Shown: positions 1-8,945 of the stretch, piece by piece
How the letters are laid out: each line of letters begins with the position of its first letter
Numbering within the stretch: position 1 is the first letter of the stretch
Source of the DNA: Alteromonas sp. 1_MG-2023
Lineage (GTDB): Bacteria; Pseudomonadota; Gammaproteobacteria; Enterobacterales; Alteromonadaceae
Length of the DNA: 64,000 bases
Direction of reading: 5' to 3'
Assembly (NCBI RefSeq): GCF_030547075.1
Contig: NZ_JAUOQH010000005.1
Coordinates: 124,001-188,000, forward strand
Program-made: the position numbers and the translations under genes
The notes under the pieces: generated by a model
The model's database searches: none
Seen by the model: only the letters and a program-made list of their open reading frames with translations
Told to the model about the DNA's origin: nothing

Positions 1-28
1 ACTTTTGATTAATAATTGAACGCTGGAA

Positions 29-51
29 TAGTTTTTTCTTAGAAAAGACTA
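29..51. promoter_or_regulatory. palindrome upstream of coxB promoter
   Basis: An almost perfect inverted repeat (about 11-nt arms, one mismatch) lies immediately upstream of the putative coxB -35 box. It could be an operator for the oxidase operon or the terminator of a gene left of the window. The sequence shows the symmetry only; function is inferred. Confidence 0.25.
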
Positions 52-54
52 GAC

Positions 55-84
55 TTGCGCGTTTTATTGAGCAATTCTTATACT
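55..84 (+). promoter_or_regulatory. possible sigma-70 promoter of the cox operon
   Basis: TTGCGC at 55-60 and TATACT at 79-84 are separated by 18 nt and lie about 145 nt upstream of the coxB start. No other good -35/-10 pair was noticed between here and the gene. The match is by eye and is not decisive. Confidence 0.3.
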
Positions 85-229
85 GCGATTAACAAAATAA
101 TAACAATAACCGTATATTTACTTTACAACTAAGCAAGTGAAATTAATTGAGAGTTAGATAACGGATATCAGTTACCAGAAGCGCAGCGCATTCTTCGCGT
201 TAATGCTTCTGTTATAACGGAGGTGTTGA

Positions 230-1393
230 GTGAAACGAATAACGTCACATGTGGCAAAGGGGCTTTTCGGGCTGCCATTTTTGCTAACCTCGCCACTACT
301 GCTTGCTGAAGTAGCATCCGGCGAAGGCTCTTCCATAAATTTACGCCGTGGGGCAACTGACATCAGTGGTCAAGTATACGACCTCCATATGCTGATGTTC
401 TTTATCTGTATCGCAATTGCCGTTGCGGTTTTTGGGGTTATGTTTGCCTCAATGTACTTACATCGTAAATCTAGAGGGGCAAAACCCGCTCATTTTCATG
501 AGAATGTAAAAGTAGAAATTGCATGGACGGTCGTGCCTTTCATCATTCTTATTGTAATGGCTATTCCAGCCGCTAAAACCCTTATTGCGATGGAAGATAC
601 TAGCGAACCTGATCTTACTGTTGTCGTGACGGGCTCTCAATGGAAATGGCATTACCGCTACATGGATAGAGACGTTGAGTTTTATTCCTTGATGGCCACT
701 CAACGAGAACAAATTGAGAACAAATTTGAAAAAGGCGCAAATTATTTGCTTGAGGTCGACCGTCCACTGGTGATCCCCACAGGGCAAAAAGTGCGCTTTC
801 TGATTACCTCAGATGACGTTATTCACTCGTGGTGGGTACCAGATTTTGCGGTGAAAAAAGATGCTAACCCTGGGTTTATTAATGAGTCTTGGGCAAAGGT
901 AAACGATCCTGGTATTTATCGCGGGCAGTGTGCCGAGCTATGCGGGAAAGATCATGGCTTTATGCCGGTAGTGGTTATCGCCAAAGAACCAGCAGAATTT
1001 GAGGCGTGGATGAGCGCACAGGAAGAAGCTGCTCGCCTCGCCAAAGAAGAAGAGCAACGTTTATTGTCGATGAATATGTCTATGGATGAACTAATGCACG
1101 AGGGGAAGCGAGTTTATAACGCAACTTGTGCAGCTTGCCATATGCCAAATGGCGAAGGGTTACCTGGCGTTTTTCCTGCACTTAAAGGCAGCCAAATGGT
1201 GCTGGAAGACCAAGCAGCGCATATCGATATTGTGTTAAACGGTAAAACCGGCACAGCCATGCAGGCATTCGGGAAAATGCTAAGCCTAAAAGACATTGCG
1301 GCTGTGGTGACCTACGAGCGAAATGCGTGGGGTAATAACACCGGCGATATGGTGCAGGCCAAAGATGTTAACGCCGTCGTAAATGGGAATTAG
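230..1393 (+). CDS. coxB: cytochrome c oxidase subunit II with fused cytochrome c domain
   Basis: Subunit II of an aa3-type oxidase, which takes electrons from cytochrome c through CuA and passes them to subunit I at the inner membrane. A signal peptide (about 1-27) and two membrane segments (about 45-70 and 90-112) precede the cupredoxin domain. CuA ligands are seen in CAELCGKDHGFM (Cys about 234 and 238). A C-terminal cytochrome c domain has CAACH at about 300-304, so this is the caa3-like fused form. The start is GTG, chosen because CGGAGG lies 6 nt upstream. It is the first gene of the operon, 9 nt before coxA. Confidence 0.96.
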   Translation: MKRITSHVAKGLFGLPFLLTSPLLLAEVASGEGSSINLRRGATDISGQVYDLHMLMFFICIAIAVAVFGVMFASMYLHRKSRGAKPAHFHENVKVEIAWTVVPFIILIVMAIPAAKTLIAMEDTSEPDLTVVVTGSQWKWHYRYMDRDVEFYSLMATQREQIENKFEKGANYLLEVDRPLVIPTGQKVRFLITSDDVIHSWWVPDFAVKKDANPGFINESWAKVNDPGIYRGQCAELCGKDHGFMPVVVIAKEPAEFEAWMSAQEEAARLAKEEEQRLLSMNMSMDELMHEGKRVYNATCAACHMPNGEGLPGVFPALKGSQMVLEDQAAHIDIVLNGKTGTAMQAFGKMLSLKDIAAVVTYERNAWGNNTGDMVQAKDVNAVVNGN

Positions 1394-1402
1394 GAGCGCG
1401 TA

Positions 1403-3016
1403 ATGAGTAAAGCAAACGAAGTCATTGCGCCGAATGTTGCGGCGCATCACGAAGATCATGACCATCATAGTCATATTCCAAAAGGAATAACCCGATGGTT
1501 GTTTACCACTAACCACAAAGATATAGGCACCTTATATTTATGGTTCGCCTTTATCATGTTTTTAATTGGTGGCGCCATGGCAATGGTGATCCGCGCTGAG
1601 CTATTTCAGCCTGGATTACAAATTGTTGAGCCAAACTTCTTTAACCAAATGACCACTGTACACGGCCTTATTATGGTATTTGGTGCGGTAATGCCAGCCT
1701 TTACGGGGCTTGCAAACTGGCTAATTCCTATGATGATAGGTGCACCAGATATGGCCCTGCCGCGAATGAATAACTGGAGTTTCTGGATATTACCCGGCGC
1801 CTTTCTGATATTACTTAGCTCGCTCTTTTTAGAGGGGGGCGGCCCAGCATTTGGGTGGACCTTCTATGCACCGCTTTCTACTACTTACAGTGGCGACTCG
1901 ACGGCGTTGTTTGTGTTCTCGGTACATATCATGGGTATCTCATCCATTATGGGGGCGATTAACGTCATTGTAACCATTTTCAATATGCGTGCCCCTGGCA
2001 TGACGTGGATGAAAATGCCCTTATTCGTATGGACTTGGCTTATCACTGCTTTTCTACTTATTGCAGTAATGCCGGTGTTGGCCGGGGCGGTTACCATGGT
2101 GCTGACGGATAAGTTCTTCGGCACTAGCTTCTTCGATGCGGCAGGTGGCGGCGACCCCGTTATGTTCCAGCATATCTTCTGGTTCTTTGGGCATCCCGAG
2201 GTATACATAATGATATTGCCAGCCTTTGGCATTATTTCTCAAATCGTTCCTACGTTTTCTCGAAAGAAACTGTTCGGCTATGCCTCTATGGTATATGCCA
2301 CAGGCTCTATTGCGCTGCTGTCTTTTGTGGTGTGGGCACACCATATGTTTACCACAGGCATGCCGGTGTATATGGAAATGTTTTTCATGTTTGCCACCAT
2401 GCTCATCTCGGTGCCCACGGGGGTAAAAGTGTTTAACTGGGTGGCGACTATGTGGCGTGGTTCCCTTACCTTTGAAATGCCTATGATGTTTGCCATAGCG
2501 TTTATCGTGCTATTTACCATTGGCGGCTTGTCGGGGCTCATGTTGGCTATCGTGCCGGTGGATTTCCAATACCACGACACCTATTTCGTGGTGGCTCACT
2601 TCCATTACGTACTGGTCACCGGTGCCATCTTCTCGATTATGGCTGCGGTGTATTACTGGCTACCCAAGTGGACAGGAAAAATGTACCACACGGGGCTAGC
2701 AAAATGGCATTTCTGGTGCTCACTAGTGTCGGTAAATGTGTTGTTCTTCCCTATGCACTTTGTAGGGCTGGCTGGTATGCCACGTCGTATTCCTGACTAT
2801 GCCCTTCAGTTTGCTGATTTTAATAAATGGATAAGCTTAGGTGGTTTTGCCTTTGGGTTGTCGCAGCTGATTTTCTTAGCGCTGCTAATTAAAGCCTGTA
2901 AAAAACAAGGTGAGCCGGTATCAAGTCAAGTATGGGAAGGTGCTGAGGGACTAGAGTGGGAAATTCCTTCTCCTGCGCCCTATCACACCTTTGAAACGCC
3001 GCCTGTTGTTAAATAG
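1403..3016 (+). CDS. coxA: cytochrome c oxidase subunit I
   Basis: Catalytic subunit with heme a and the heme a3-CuB oxygen-reduction site, spanning the inner membrane about 12 times. Family landmarks visible are the TVHG ligand region, GHPEVY with the Glu of the D-channel and the cross-linked Tyr, HHMFTTG with the CuB His pair, and YFVVAHFHYVL with the heme ligands. Length 537 aa is usual. The N-terminus carries a His/Asp-rich stretch (about residues 13-25, AAHHEDHDHHSHIP) ahead of the first helix. An RBS (GGAGCG) precedes the ATG. Cotranscribed with coxB. Confidence 0.97.
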   Translation: MSKANEVIAPNVAAHHEDHDHHSHIPKGITRWLFTTNHKDIGTLYLWFAFIMFLIGGAMAMVIRAELFQPGLQIVEPNFFNQMTTVHGLIMVFGAVMPAFTGLANWLIPMMIGAPDMALPRMNNWSFWILPGAFLILLSSLFLEGGGPAFGWTFYAPLSTTYSGDSTALFVFSVHIMGISSIMGAINVIVTIFNMRAPGMTWMKMPLFVWTWLITAFLLIAVMPVLAGAVTMVLTDKFFGTSFFDAAGGGDPVMFQHIFWFFGHPEVYIMILPAFGIISQIVPTFSRKKLFGYASMVYATGSIALLSFVVWAHHMFTTGMPVYMEMFFMFATMLISVPTGVKVFNWVATMWRGSLTFEMPMMFAIAFIVLFTIGGLSGLMLAIVPVDFQYHDTYFVVAHFHYVLVTGAIFSIMAAVYYWLPKWTGKMYHTGLAKWHFWCSLVSVNVLFFPMHFVGLAGMPRRIPDYALQFADFNKWISLGGFAFGLSQLIFLALLIKACKKQGEPVSSQVWEGAEGLEWEIPSPAPYHTFETPPVVK

Positions 3017-3116
3017 GAAATAAGACAAACAGCACAGGTAATGAAAGCAAAGCAGGCAAGTTAGTCGCTAAATTGTGGTGATGTATCAGCACAATAAGTA
3101 GGCACGGGAGGTAACC

Positions 3117-3704
3117 ATGACACAGGCAAATGCAAACAACAAAATGGTGATAAAACTCGTCGTTATTGTATTTGGTATGTTTGGTTTTGGGTTCGCTCTA
3201 GTGCCACTTTATGACGTGTTTTGCGATGTTACCGGTATTAACGGCAAAACAGAAAATACCGCAGCGGTGTATGAGTCTATCGAAATAGATGAAAGTCGTG
3301 AGGTAACAGTGGAATTTATCACCCGTACCAATACCGGTATGCCTTGGGAATTTCGGGCGCAAACTACACGTATGAAAGTGCATCCAGGGGAACTCAATAC
3401 GGTGTCATTTTACGTTAGGAATCCTGCGTCTACCAATATGATGGCGCAAGCTATTCCATCGGTATCTCCGGGCATGGCGGCATTGTATTTAAATAAAACG
3501 GAATGCTTTTGTTTTAACCAGCAGCCTTTAAATGCTGGGGCTGAGGCCTATATGCCGATGCAGTTTTATGTCGACCCACAGCTTCCTGAAGATATTAGCT
3601 ATTTTACTGTGCAATACACCCTGTTTGATGTGACCGCGCGAGCGGGCGACATGAAAACAAAACCGAATCCCTACATGGTCCCTCAACCTGAAAGTGGTAG
3701 ATAA
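3117..3704 (+). CDS. ctaG: cytochrome c oxidase assembly protein CtaG/Cox11
   Basis: Copper chaperone that delivers Cu to the CuB site of subunit I. It has one N-terminal membrane anchor (about 10-30) followed by a periplasmic immunoglobulin-like domain. The family motif PLYDVFCDVTGINGKT and the copper-binding ECFCF motif are both present. 195 aa is normal for Cox11. The RBS GGGAGG lies about 5 nt before the ATG. A 100-nt gap separates it from coxA, and it is followed almost directly by coxC. Confidence 0.95.
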   Translation: MTQANANNKMVIKLVVIVFGMFGFGFALVPLYDVFCDVTGINGKTENTAAVYESIEIDESREVTVEFITRTNTGMPWEFRAQTTRMKVHPGELNTVSFYVRNPASTNMMAQAIPSVSPGMAALYLNKTECFCFNQQPLNAGAEAYMPMQFYVDPQLPEDISYFTVQYTLFDVTARAGDMKTKPNPYMVPQPESGR

Positions 3705-3729
3705 CAGGTATAGGGATAAGGAGAGAGTA

Positions 3730-4626
3730 ATGCAGCAAGAATATCAGAAGTACCCTGAATATCAGAAGTATTACGTACCAGCACAAAGCCCATGGCCTAT
3801 TGTCGGTGCGGTGGCGCTATTTTTAATTGCCGTTGGCGCGGGCAACTTTGTGATTGAAGCCACAAAAGGCGAGTCTGGCTATGGCGGACACATTCTCTTA
3901 GCGGGGTTTGTGGTATTAATGGTCATGCTTGTGGGCTGGTTTAAAAACCAAATTGATGAGTCTATGTCGGGGCTTTATAGCGACCAGCTAGGTCGCTCTT
4001 ATCGGCAGGGCATGAGTTGGTTTATCTTCTCTGAAGTTATGTTTTTTGCCGCCTTCTTTGGCGCGCTCTATTACGCCCGATTCATTTCAGTGCCTTGGTT
4101 GGGCGGTGCATCAAATAATGCGATGACTAACGAAGTGTTATGGCCCACCTTTGAAGCCATGTGGCCGCTAGTCTCTACCCCTGGTGGCATCACTACGCAA
4201 GAAATGAGTGCTGTTGGTTTACCCACGATTAATACGGTTATTTTACTTATATCGTCTATTACGTTGCATTTTGCTCATGTTGGTTTAGAGCAGAACAAAC
4301 GCAAGCAACTTACCGTCATGTTAGGCGTTACTATCTTATTGGGAATTGGTTTTTTATTCTTACAAGTTGAAGAGTATGTTCACGCCTACCGCGACCTAGG
4401 GCTAACGCTACAGTCAGGCATTTATGGTAATACCTTTTTCATGCTGACCGGCTTTCACGGTATGCACGTGACGCTTGGCACCATCATTCTAATTGTTATG
4501 TTTTTTAGAGTGCTAAAAGGGCATTTTACTCCGCATAACCACTTTGCCTTTCAAGCCGGCAGTTGGTATTGGCACTTTGTTGATGTGGTGTGGGTGATGC
4601 TTTATATCTTTGTTTACGTTTTATAA
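3730..4626 (+). CDS. coxC: cytochrome c oxidase subunit III
   Basis: Seven-helix subunit III of the aa3 oxidase, which stabilises subunit I and binds lipid. Recognisable segments include FHGMHVTLGT and the terminal WHFVDVVWVMLYIFVYVL. I place the start at ATG 3730 (298 aa) because AAGGAGA lies 5-6 nt upstream. A GTG at 3694 in the same frame lacks such a site and would overlap ctaG. The N-terminus contains an 18-bp in-frame tandem duplication coding for repeated EYQKY. Confidence 0.95.
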   Translation: MQQEYQKYPEYQKYYVPAQSPWPIVGAVALFLIAVGAGNFVIEATKGESGYGGHILLAGFVVLMVMLVGWFKNQIDESMSGLYSDQLGRSYRQGMSWFIFSEVMFFAAFFGALYYARFISVPWLGGASNNAMTNEVLWPTFEAMWPLVSTPGGITTQEMSAVGLPTINTVILLISSITLHFAHVGLEQNKRKQLTVMLGVTILLGIGFLFLQVEEYVHAYRDLGLTLQSGIYGNTFFMLTGFHGMHVTLGTIILIVMFFRVLKGHFTPHNHFAFQAGSWYWHFVDVVWVMLYIFVYVL

Positions 4627-4633
4627 ATGCCGA

Positions 4634-4674
4634 TAAAAAACGCAGCCAAACCCTAGTAAGGTCGGGGATTTGGC
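4634..4674 (-). terminator. intrinsic terminator of the DUF2909 gene
   Basis: Read on the minus strand, GCCAAATCCCC pairs with GGGTTTGGC, and the hairpin is followed by a run of six T. The stem overlaps the stop codon of the DUF2909 gene. It sits in the 26-nt convergent gap with coxC and may also affect coxC transcripts. Confidence 0.5.
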
Positions 4675-4862
4675 GTAATTAAACCGGTGCCAATTGCCAC
4701 TAAAATTAAAATCACAATGATGGCAGAAGTGAGCACCCTGCGACCGATGTATTTACTCATTGGACCGTCTTTGGGATCGTTTTTCATCATGACTCGCATG
4801 GCCATAAAAAGGTTAACGATCATGAAAAGTACCAACGCAACCAAGATTATTTTTATCAACAT
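4653..4862 (-). CDS. twin transmembrane protein (DUF2909)
   Basis: A 69-aa protein with two membrane helices (about 4-22 and 44-63) separated by a short charged loop, and ending TPNPRPY. It matches the DUF2909 family, which commonly sits inside gammaproteobacterial cox loci. The start at 4862 is preceded by TGAGG at suitable spacing; a longer frame from 4895 lacks a site. It is the only minus-strand gene within the oxidase cluster, nested between coxC and SURF1. Function is unknown; a role in oxidase biogenesis is only an inference from location. Confidence 0.8.
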   Translation of the reverse strand: MLIKIILVALVLFMIVNLFMAMRVMMKNDPKDGPMSKYIGRRVLTSAIIVILILVAIGTGLITPNPRPY

Positions 4863-4895
4863 ATAAACCTCAATAGTAGTGTGCAGGTTGGCCAA

Positions 4896-5603
4896 ATGAA
4901 TCAGGTGAGAGCATCCAAATTAATCGCTATCGTCATTACCAGTTTATGTGTAATGGCGATGTGTAGCTTGGGGTTCTGGCAACTAGACCGAATGGCACAA
5001 AAGCAACAACGCATAGCTAGCATAACCGAAAAACAGGGGAAAGAAAGCGTGTCGCTCATCGATGCCCTTTCAATGAAAGAGCCCGAAGATCGTGTTGTTA
5101 CTTTTGAAGGTACGCCAAACGGCGACAAGGTGTTATTGCTCGATAACCAAATACATGAACAACGGGTAGGTTACGACGTACTGGCGCCAGTGCAAACCAA
5201 CGCAGGTTGGGTTTTGGTTAACTATGGTTGGTTGCCTGCACCAGATTTATCACGCTCGCTACCGGCTGTGAAAATTAGTCACCACTCACAACAATTTGAA
5301 GGGGTGGTGAGTCAGCCCAGTCACAACCCGTTAGTTAAAGAAACGCTTACATCAGCATCACGCTTTCCGGCACGTATTCAGCAAATTTCAATCAGTACCG
5401 CCAGTGAATTGCTATCACTTAACTTATTACCTTATGTAGTAGTACTTACCGCAAAGAATGACCTTTTTGTTAGGCGTTATAACAGTGTTGTCATGCCGCC
5501 TGAAAAGCATTTGGGTTATGCCATTCAATGGTTTGGTCTTGCTATCGCAGCCGCCTTGATTGGCGGTTTCGCAATTATGAAAAAAGGACGTCAATATGAG
5601 TAA
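4896..5603 (+). CDS. SURF1 family cytochrome oxidase biogenesis protein
   Basis: SURF1/Shy1 proteins help insert heme a into subunit I. The protein shows the family topology: an N-terminal helix (about 8-27) with the GFWQLDRMAQK motif, a periplasmic domain with VLVNYGWLP, and a C-terminal helix after HLGYAIQWFGLA. Length about 235 aa is typical. ATG 4896 is preferred, with in-frame GTG 4881 as the alternative; neither has a strong ribosome site. Its 5' end lies close to the divergent DUF2909 gene, so it may have its own promoter in this gap. The 3' end overlaps the next gene by 8 nt. Confidence 0.92.
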   Translation: MNQVRASKLIAIVITSLCVMAMCSLGFWQLDRMAQKQQRIASITEKQGKESVSLIDALSMKEPEDRVVTFEGTPNGDKVLLLDNQIHEQRVGYDVLAPVQTNAGWVLVNYGWLPAPDLSRSLPAVKISHHSQQFEGVVSQPSHNPLVKETLTSASRFPARIQQISISTASELLSLNLLPYVVVLTAKNDLFVRRYNSVVMPPEKHLGYAIQWFGLAIAAALIGGFAIMKKGRQYE

Positions 5604-6141
5604 TCCGGCCTCGAAGAAAACCTTAATTATCATGGTCGCCGTGTTCGTGTTACCAGTGATTTTAGCTAAGCTTGCGTTAGAAAATGACTGGTTCAACCAA
5701 GGTGCTACAAATAAAGGTGCGTTGCTGCAGCCTACCATTGATGTTTCATCGCTTTTAGAAGGCACAGAGCCAAAATGGCGCTTGTTGTATGTCTTACCCG
5801 AAAATTGTGATGCCATTTGTGAAAATGCATTGTTTAGCATCAACCAAGTGTGGCTGGCGTTAGGCAAAGAGTCTGACAGGGCAGAAGCTTTAGTTTTGTT
5901 CACTGGAAAAAGTGATGTAACAGCACTAGCGCAACTATCTGAGTACGCCAACGTGCATACATTGAGCCTCAGCGAGGCCCCTATCACCAACCTTAAACAG
6001 CAAAGTGTGTATATCGTCGATACCTTAAATAATGCCATGTTGTATTACCAAATAGACAGTGACAGAAGCACTGCTGTAATGGAAAGCCGAAGCATGCTGG
6101 CTGACATTAAAAAGCTTCTGAAACTGTCTCGAATTGGGTAG
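5596..6141 (+). CDS. SCO-like membrane-anchored thioredoxin-fold protein lacking the copper His
   Basis: A 181-aa protein with an N-terminal anchor (about 9-26) and a periplasmic domain. A CDAIC motif (CxxxC) follows LLYVLPEN, as in SCO1, and an IVDTLNNAML segment aligns by eye with VDHSASVVL of the SCO1 protein encoded at 8262. The SCO copper-ligand His is Thr here. The gene sits between SURF1 and ctaA, the usual place for a poorly characterised oxidase-biogenesis protein in Alteromonadales. A thiol-redox role at CuA or in assembly is an inference. RBS AAAGGA supports ATG 5596. Confidence 0.7.
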   Translation: MSNPASKKTLIIMVAVFVLPVILAKLALENDWFNQGATNKGALLQPTIDVSSLLEGTEPKWRLLYVLPENCDAICENALFSINQVWLALGKESDRAEALVLFTGKSDVTALAQLSEYANVHTLSLSEAPITNLKQQSVYIVDTLNNAMLYYQIDSDRSTAVMESRSMLADIKKLLKLSRIG

Positions 6142-6149
6142 GAGATGCT

Positions 6150-7319
6150 ATGAAAAAACTGGTGCTGTTTAGTCTTTTTCTTGCCGCCGTAGTTATCATT
6201 TTAGGGGCCTATACTCGCCTTACCGATGCTGGCTTAGGCTGCCCTGATTGGCCGGGGTGCTACGGTAACCTTACCGTACCGTTAAGCGATGCGAAAGTTG
6301 TCGCTGCCAATACCGCGTTTCCAGAGCGCCCTGTGGAGGTGCACAAAGCATGGAACGAAATGATTCATCGCTACTTTGCAGGGGCATTGGGGCTCTGTAT
6401 TTTAGCCATTGCTATCATTGCGTTTAAGCAGCGTCATCAAGGTACGCCAGTAAAACTTCCTTTGCTGCTACTAGTGCTCGTGATTTTTCAAGCCGCGTTA
6501 GGGATGTGGACAGTCACGCTTAATTTGTTACCCGTGGTCGTTATGGGGCACTTGCTTGGAGGCTTCACCGTACTAAGTTGCTTATTTTTACTTTATTTGC
6601 GCCTTAGAAAGCATAGCAAGGTTATGCAAACAAACGGGCTGAAAACTAGCGAGCATGAGCGTGCATTCGCTGGTCAGACTGCCAGTGGATTTTGTGGGCC
6701 TAACGACACTTCTGAAACCGCTTCTGTTAGCACTTACTCTAGCACTACCACTGGCCTATCAAATAGCGTATCAGTTAGTACGTTAGGTAAAAGCAGCAAG
6801 CTAACAAGGTTAGCATTCGTGGGAATAGTCATTTTAGTAGGGCAAATAGCCCTAGGCGGATGGACGTCGGCAAACTATGCAGCGCTAGCGTGCACTGATA
6901 TGCCTATTTGTGAGCCTGGTTGGCAGCAACGACTAGATTTCTCGGGGGCATACAGTGTACCTGAGGCAGAGAACTACGAGTTTGGCGCACATAATTATGG
7001 CGAGCGCGCCACCATGCACATTGTGCATCGCTTTGGTGCTGCTATTACCTTTATTTACCTTACCGTATTGGCATTTACGTGGTTACGTAGCAGTACGCTG
7101 CCTCCATCGGTAAAAAAAGGGTGCGTACTTATGCTTGCAGTATTATGCGCTCAGGTAGCACTTGGATTAAGTAACGTTCTGTTTAGTTTACCTTTGTTTA
7201 TTGCGGTATCACACAATGCAGTGGCTGCCATATTACTGCTGACATTGATATGGCTGACATGGTCAGTCATTCCTTCATCATCTTCTTTCTCCTACCCAAC
7301 TGGAGGTCATCATGGCTAA
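6150..7319 (+). CDS. ctaA: heme A synthase (COX15/CtaA)
   Basis: Oxidises the C8 methyl of heme O to formyl to make heme A, in the inner membrane. Two four-helix halves are visible, each with paired His sites ([14 protein letters not shown] and MGHLLGG in the first; [10 protein letters not shown] and VSHNAVAA in the second). [19 protein letters not shown] marks the N-terminus. The linker between halves (about residues 151-217) is expanded by a Ser/Thr-rich low-complexity segment, making the protein 389 aa. An RBS (TAGGAG) precedes the ATG. It overlaps ctaB by 8 nt. Confidence 0.94.
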   Translation: MKKLVLFSLFLAAVVIILGAYTRLTDAGLGCPDWPGCYGNLTVPLSDAKVVAANTAFPERPVEVHKAWNEMIHRYFAGALGLCILAIAIIAFKQRHQGTPVKLPLLLLVLVIFQAALGMWTVTLNLLPVVVMGHLLGGFTVLSCLFLLYLRLRKHSKVMQTNGLKTSEHERAFAGQTASGFCGPNDTSETASVSTYSSTTTGLSNSVSVSTLGKSSKLTRLAFVGIVILVGQIALGGWTSANYAALACTDMPICEPGWQQRLDFSGAYSVPEAENYEFGAHNYGERATMHIVHRFGAAITFIYLTVLAFTWLRSSTLPPSVKKGCVLMLAVLCAQVALGLSNVLFSLPLFIAVSHNAVAAILLLTLIWLTWSVIPSSSSFSYPTGGHHG

Positions 7320-8265
7320 ATCTATTCCTTTGCATTCCCCTGTTGCAGACAAACATTCGCCCGCAAGAAAGAATGCTCTTAAAGGCGCGCACGCAAAGAT
7401 AAGCTGGCGCGACTATTACGAAATGACCAAGCCGAATGTAGTAATGTTGCTTTTGCTCACTGCCTTAGTAGGCATGTGCTTAGCCTCGCCCGGCTGGGTA
7501 GATGCCACCGCGTTGGTGTGTGGATTGTTGGGTATTGGCATGCTATCGGCATCAGCCGCAGTGATTAACCATGTGGTTGACCATAAAATTGACAGCCAAA
7601 TGGCCCGTACCTTTAATCGGCCTGTAGCGAAAGGGAAAGTGAGTATCGCTAAGGCTTCTTGGTTTGCAGCAGGCCTTGGGGTAGTAGGCTTTGCGATATT
7701 AAGTGTATGGGTGAACATGCTTACGGCGTGGTTAACTCTTGCCAGTTTAGTGGGCTATGCAGTGGTATATACCATGTTTTTAAAGCGGGCAACGCCGCAA
7801 AATATAGTGATTGGGGGTATTGCAGGTGCCGCACCGCCGCTACTAGGCTGGACCGCTGTCACCGGTGAAATTCATGCCCATGCGTTGTTGCTTGTACTTA
7901 TTGTATTTACTTGGACACCGCCGCATTTTTGGGCGTTAGCCATTCATCGTGAAAAAGACTACGCGAAAGCCAAAGTTCCCATGCTGCCGGTTACCCATGG
8001 AGTGGAATTTACTAAAACCTCGGTGCTACTTTATACCGTGTTACTTAGCTTAGTATGCCTATTACCGTATTTGGTAGGTATGAGTGATTTAATTTACTTA
8101 GTGGGTTCATCGCTGCTAAACATCGGGTTTATGTATTACGCGGTAAAACTGAAATTTGCTGCCACTAACGAAACCGCAATGAAAACTTTTAAGTTCTCAA
8201 TTGTCCATCTCATGGTATTGTTTGTAATATTGTTATTCGATCACTACGTACCACTGAGTTTATGA
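7312..8265 (+). CDS. ctaB: protoheme IX farnesyltransferase (heme O synthase)
   Basis: UbiA-family prenyltransferase that adds farnesyl to protoheme, giving heme O for CtaA. The first Asp-rich motif is seen in [19 protein letters not shown], and the second region in [20 protein letters not shown]. Seven to nine membrane helices and 317 aa fit the family. GGAGG lies about 7 nt upstream of ATG 7312. Translation is coupled on both sides: it overlaps ctaA, and its stop overlaps the SCO1 start (ATGA). Confidence 0.95.
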   Translation: MAKSIPLHSPVADKHSPARKNALKGAHAKISWRDYYEMTKPNVVMLLLLTALVGMCLASPGWVDATALVCGLLGIGMLSASAAVINHVVDHKIDSQMARTFNRPVAKGKVSIAKASWFAAGLGVVGFAILSVWVNMLTAWLTLASLVGYAVVYTMFLKRATPQNIVIGGIAGAAPPLLGWTAVTGEIHAHALLLVLIVFTWTPPHFWALAIHREKDYAKAKVPMLPVTHGVEFTKTSVLLYTVLLSLVCLLPYLVGMSDLIYLVGSSLLNIGFMYYAVKLKFAATNETAMKTFKFSIVHLMVLFVILLFDHYVPLSL

Positions 8266-8930
8266 ACCGACGGATTTTTGTAGGCGTTGTTGCATTATTA
8301 GCATTATTGACTGGGGTGTTTGGGGCAATTTATTTGTCGCCAAATGGTCAATCTGATGGCGATTCCCCCGAGTATTTTCAGGCCTACCCTGAGCCTCGCG
8401 CCATTGCGCCTTTTTCGCTGACCGACAGCAAAGGAAATGAATTCAACCAAGCGTCGTTAGAAAACCAGTGGAGTTTGTTGTTTCTTGGTTATACGTTTTG
8501 CCCCGATATATGCCCTACCACGATGGCTGAGCTAAATAGTATTTATCCGCAGATACAGGCCATTGAGTCTGAGTTTCCTATTAAAGTGGTGTTTATATCT
8601 ATCGATCCAAATCGAGACTCATTGGCACGACTAGATGAATACATTAGTTACTTTAACCCCAATTTTATTGCCGCTACCGGTGAGCATAAAGCCTTGTTCC
8701 CCTTCGCCCGCAACTTGGGCATGATGTACGCAATTGCAGAGAGTACGGATAACCCGAATTATCTTGTCGACCATAGTGCGTCGGTAGTGCTTATTAATCC
8801 TAAAGCACAGGTTATAGGGCGCTTTAAGCCAAAACGTGAACCCGGAAAATTATCGATTAGTGATGCGAAGCAAATTCTCAATGATATGCCAGCGATTACA
8901 TCATCATTTAATTCAAGCTCGGCACTATAG
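8262..8930 (+). CDS. SCO1/SenC family copper chaperone
   Basis: Membrane-anchored thioredoxin-fold protein that matures the CuA site of subunit II. It has an N-terminal helix (about 5-25), the copper-binding CPDICP motif (CxxxC) after FLGYTFC, and the third ligand His in VDHSASVV. 222 aa is usual. It starts inside the ctaB stop (ATGA overlap), so it is the translationally coupled last gene of the oxidase assembly cluster. Confidence 0.93.
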   Translation: MNRRIFVGVVALLALLTGVFGAIYLSPNGQSDGDSPEYFQAYPEPRAIAPFSLTDSKGNEFNQASLENQWSLLFLGYTFCPDICPTTMAELNSIYPQIQAIESEFPIKVVFISIDPNRDSLARLDEYISYFNPNFIAATGEHKALFPFARNLGMMYAIAESTDNPNYLVDHSASVVLINPKAQVIGRFKPKREPGKLSISDAKQILNDMPAITSSFNSSSAL

Positions 8931-8945
8931 GTGGGCATGGGAGGC

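Noticed and set aside
458..787. Antisense 109-aa frame inside coxB
   Set aside because: It is fully inside the coxB coding sequence, has no ribosome site and no family features. Many similar opposite-strand frames throughout the window were left out for the same reason.
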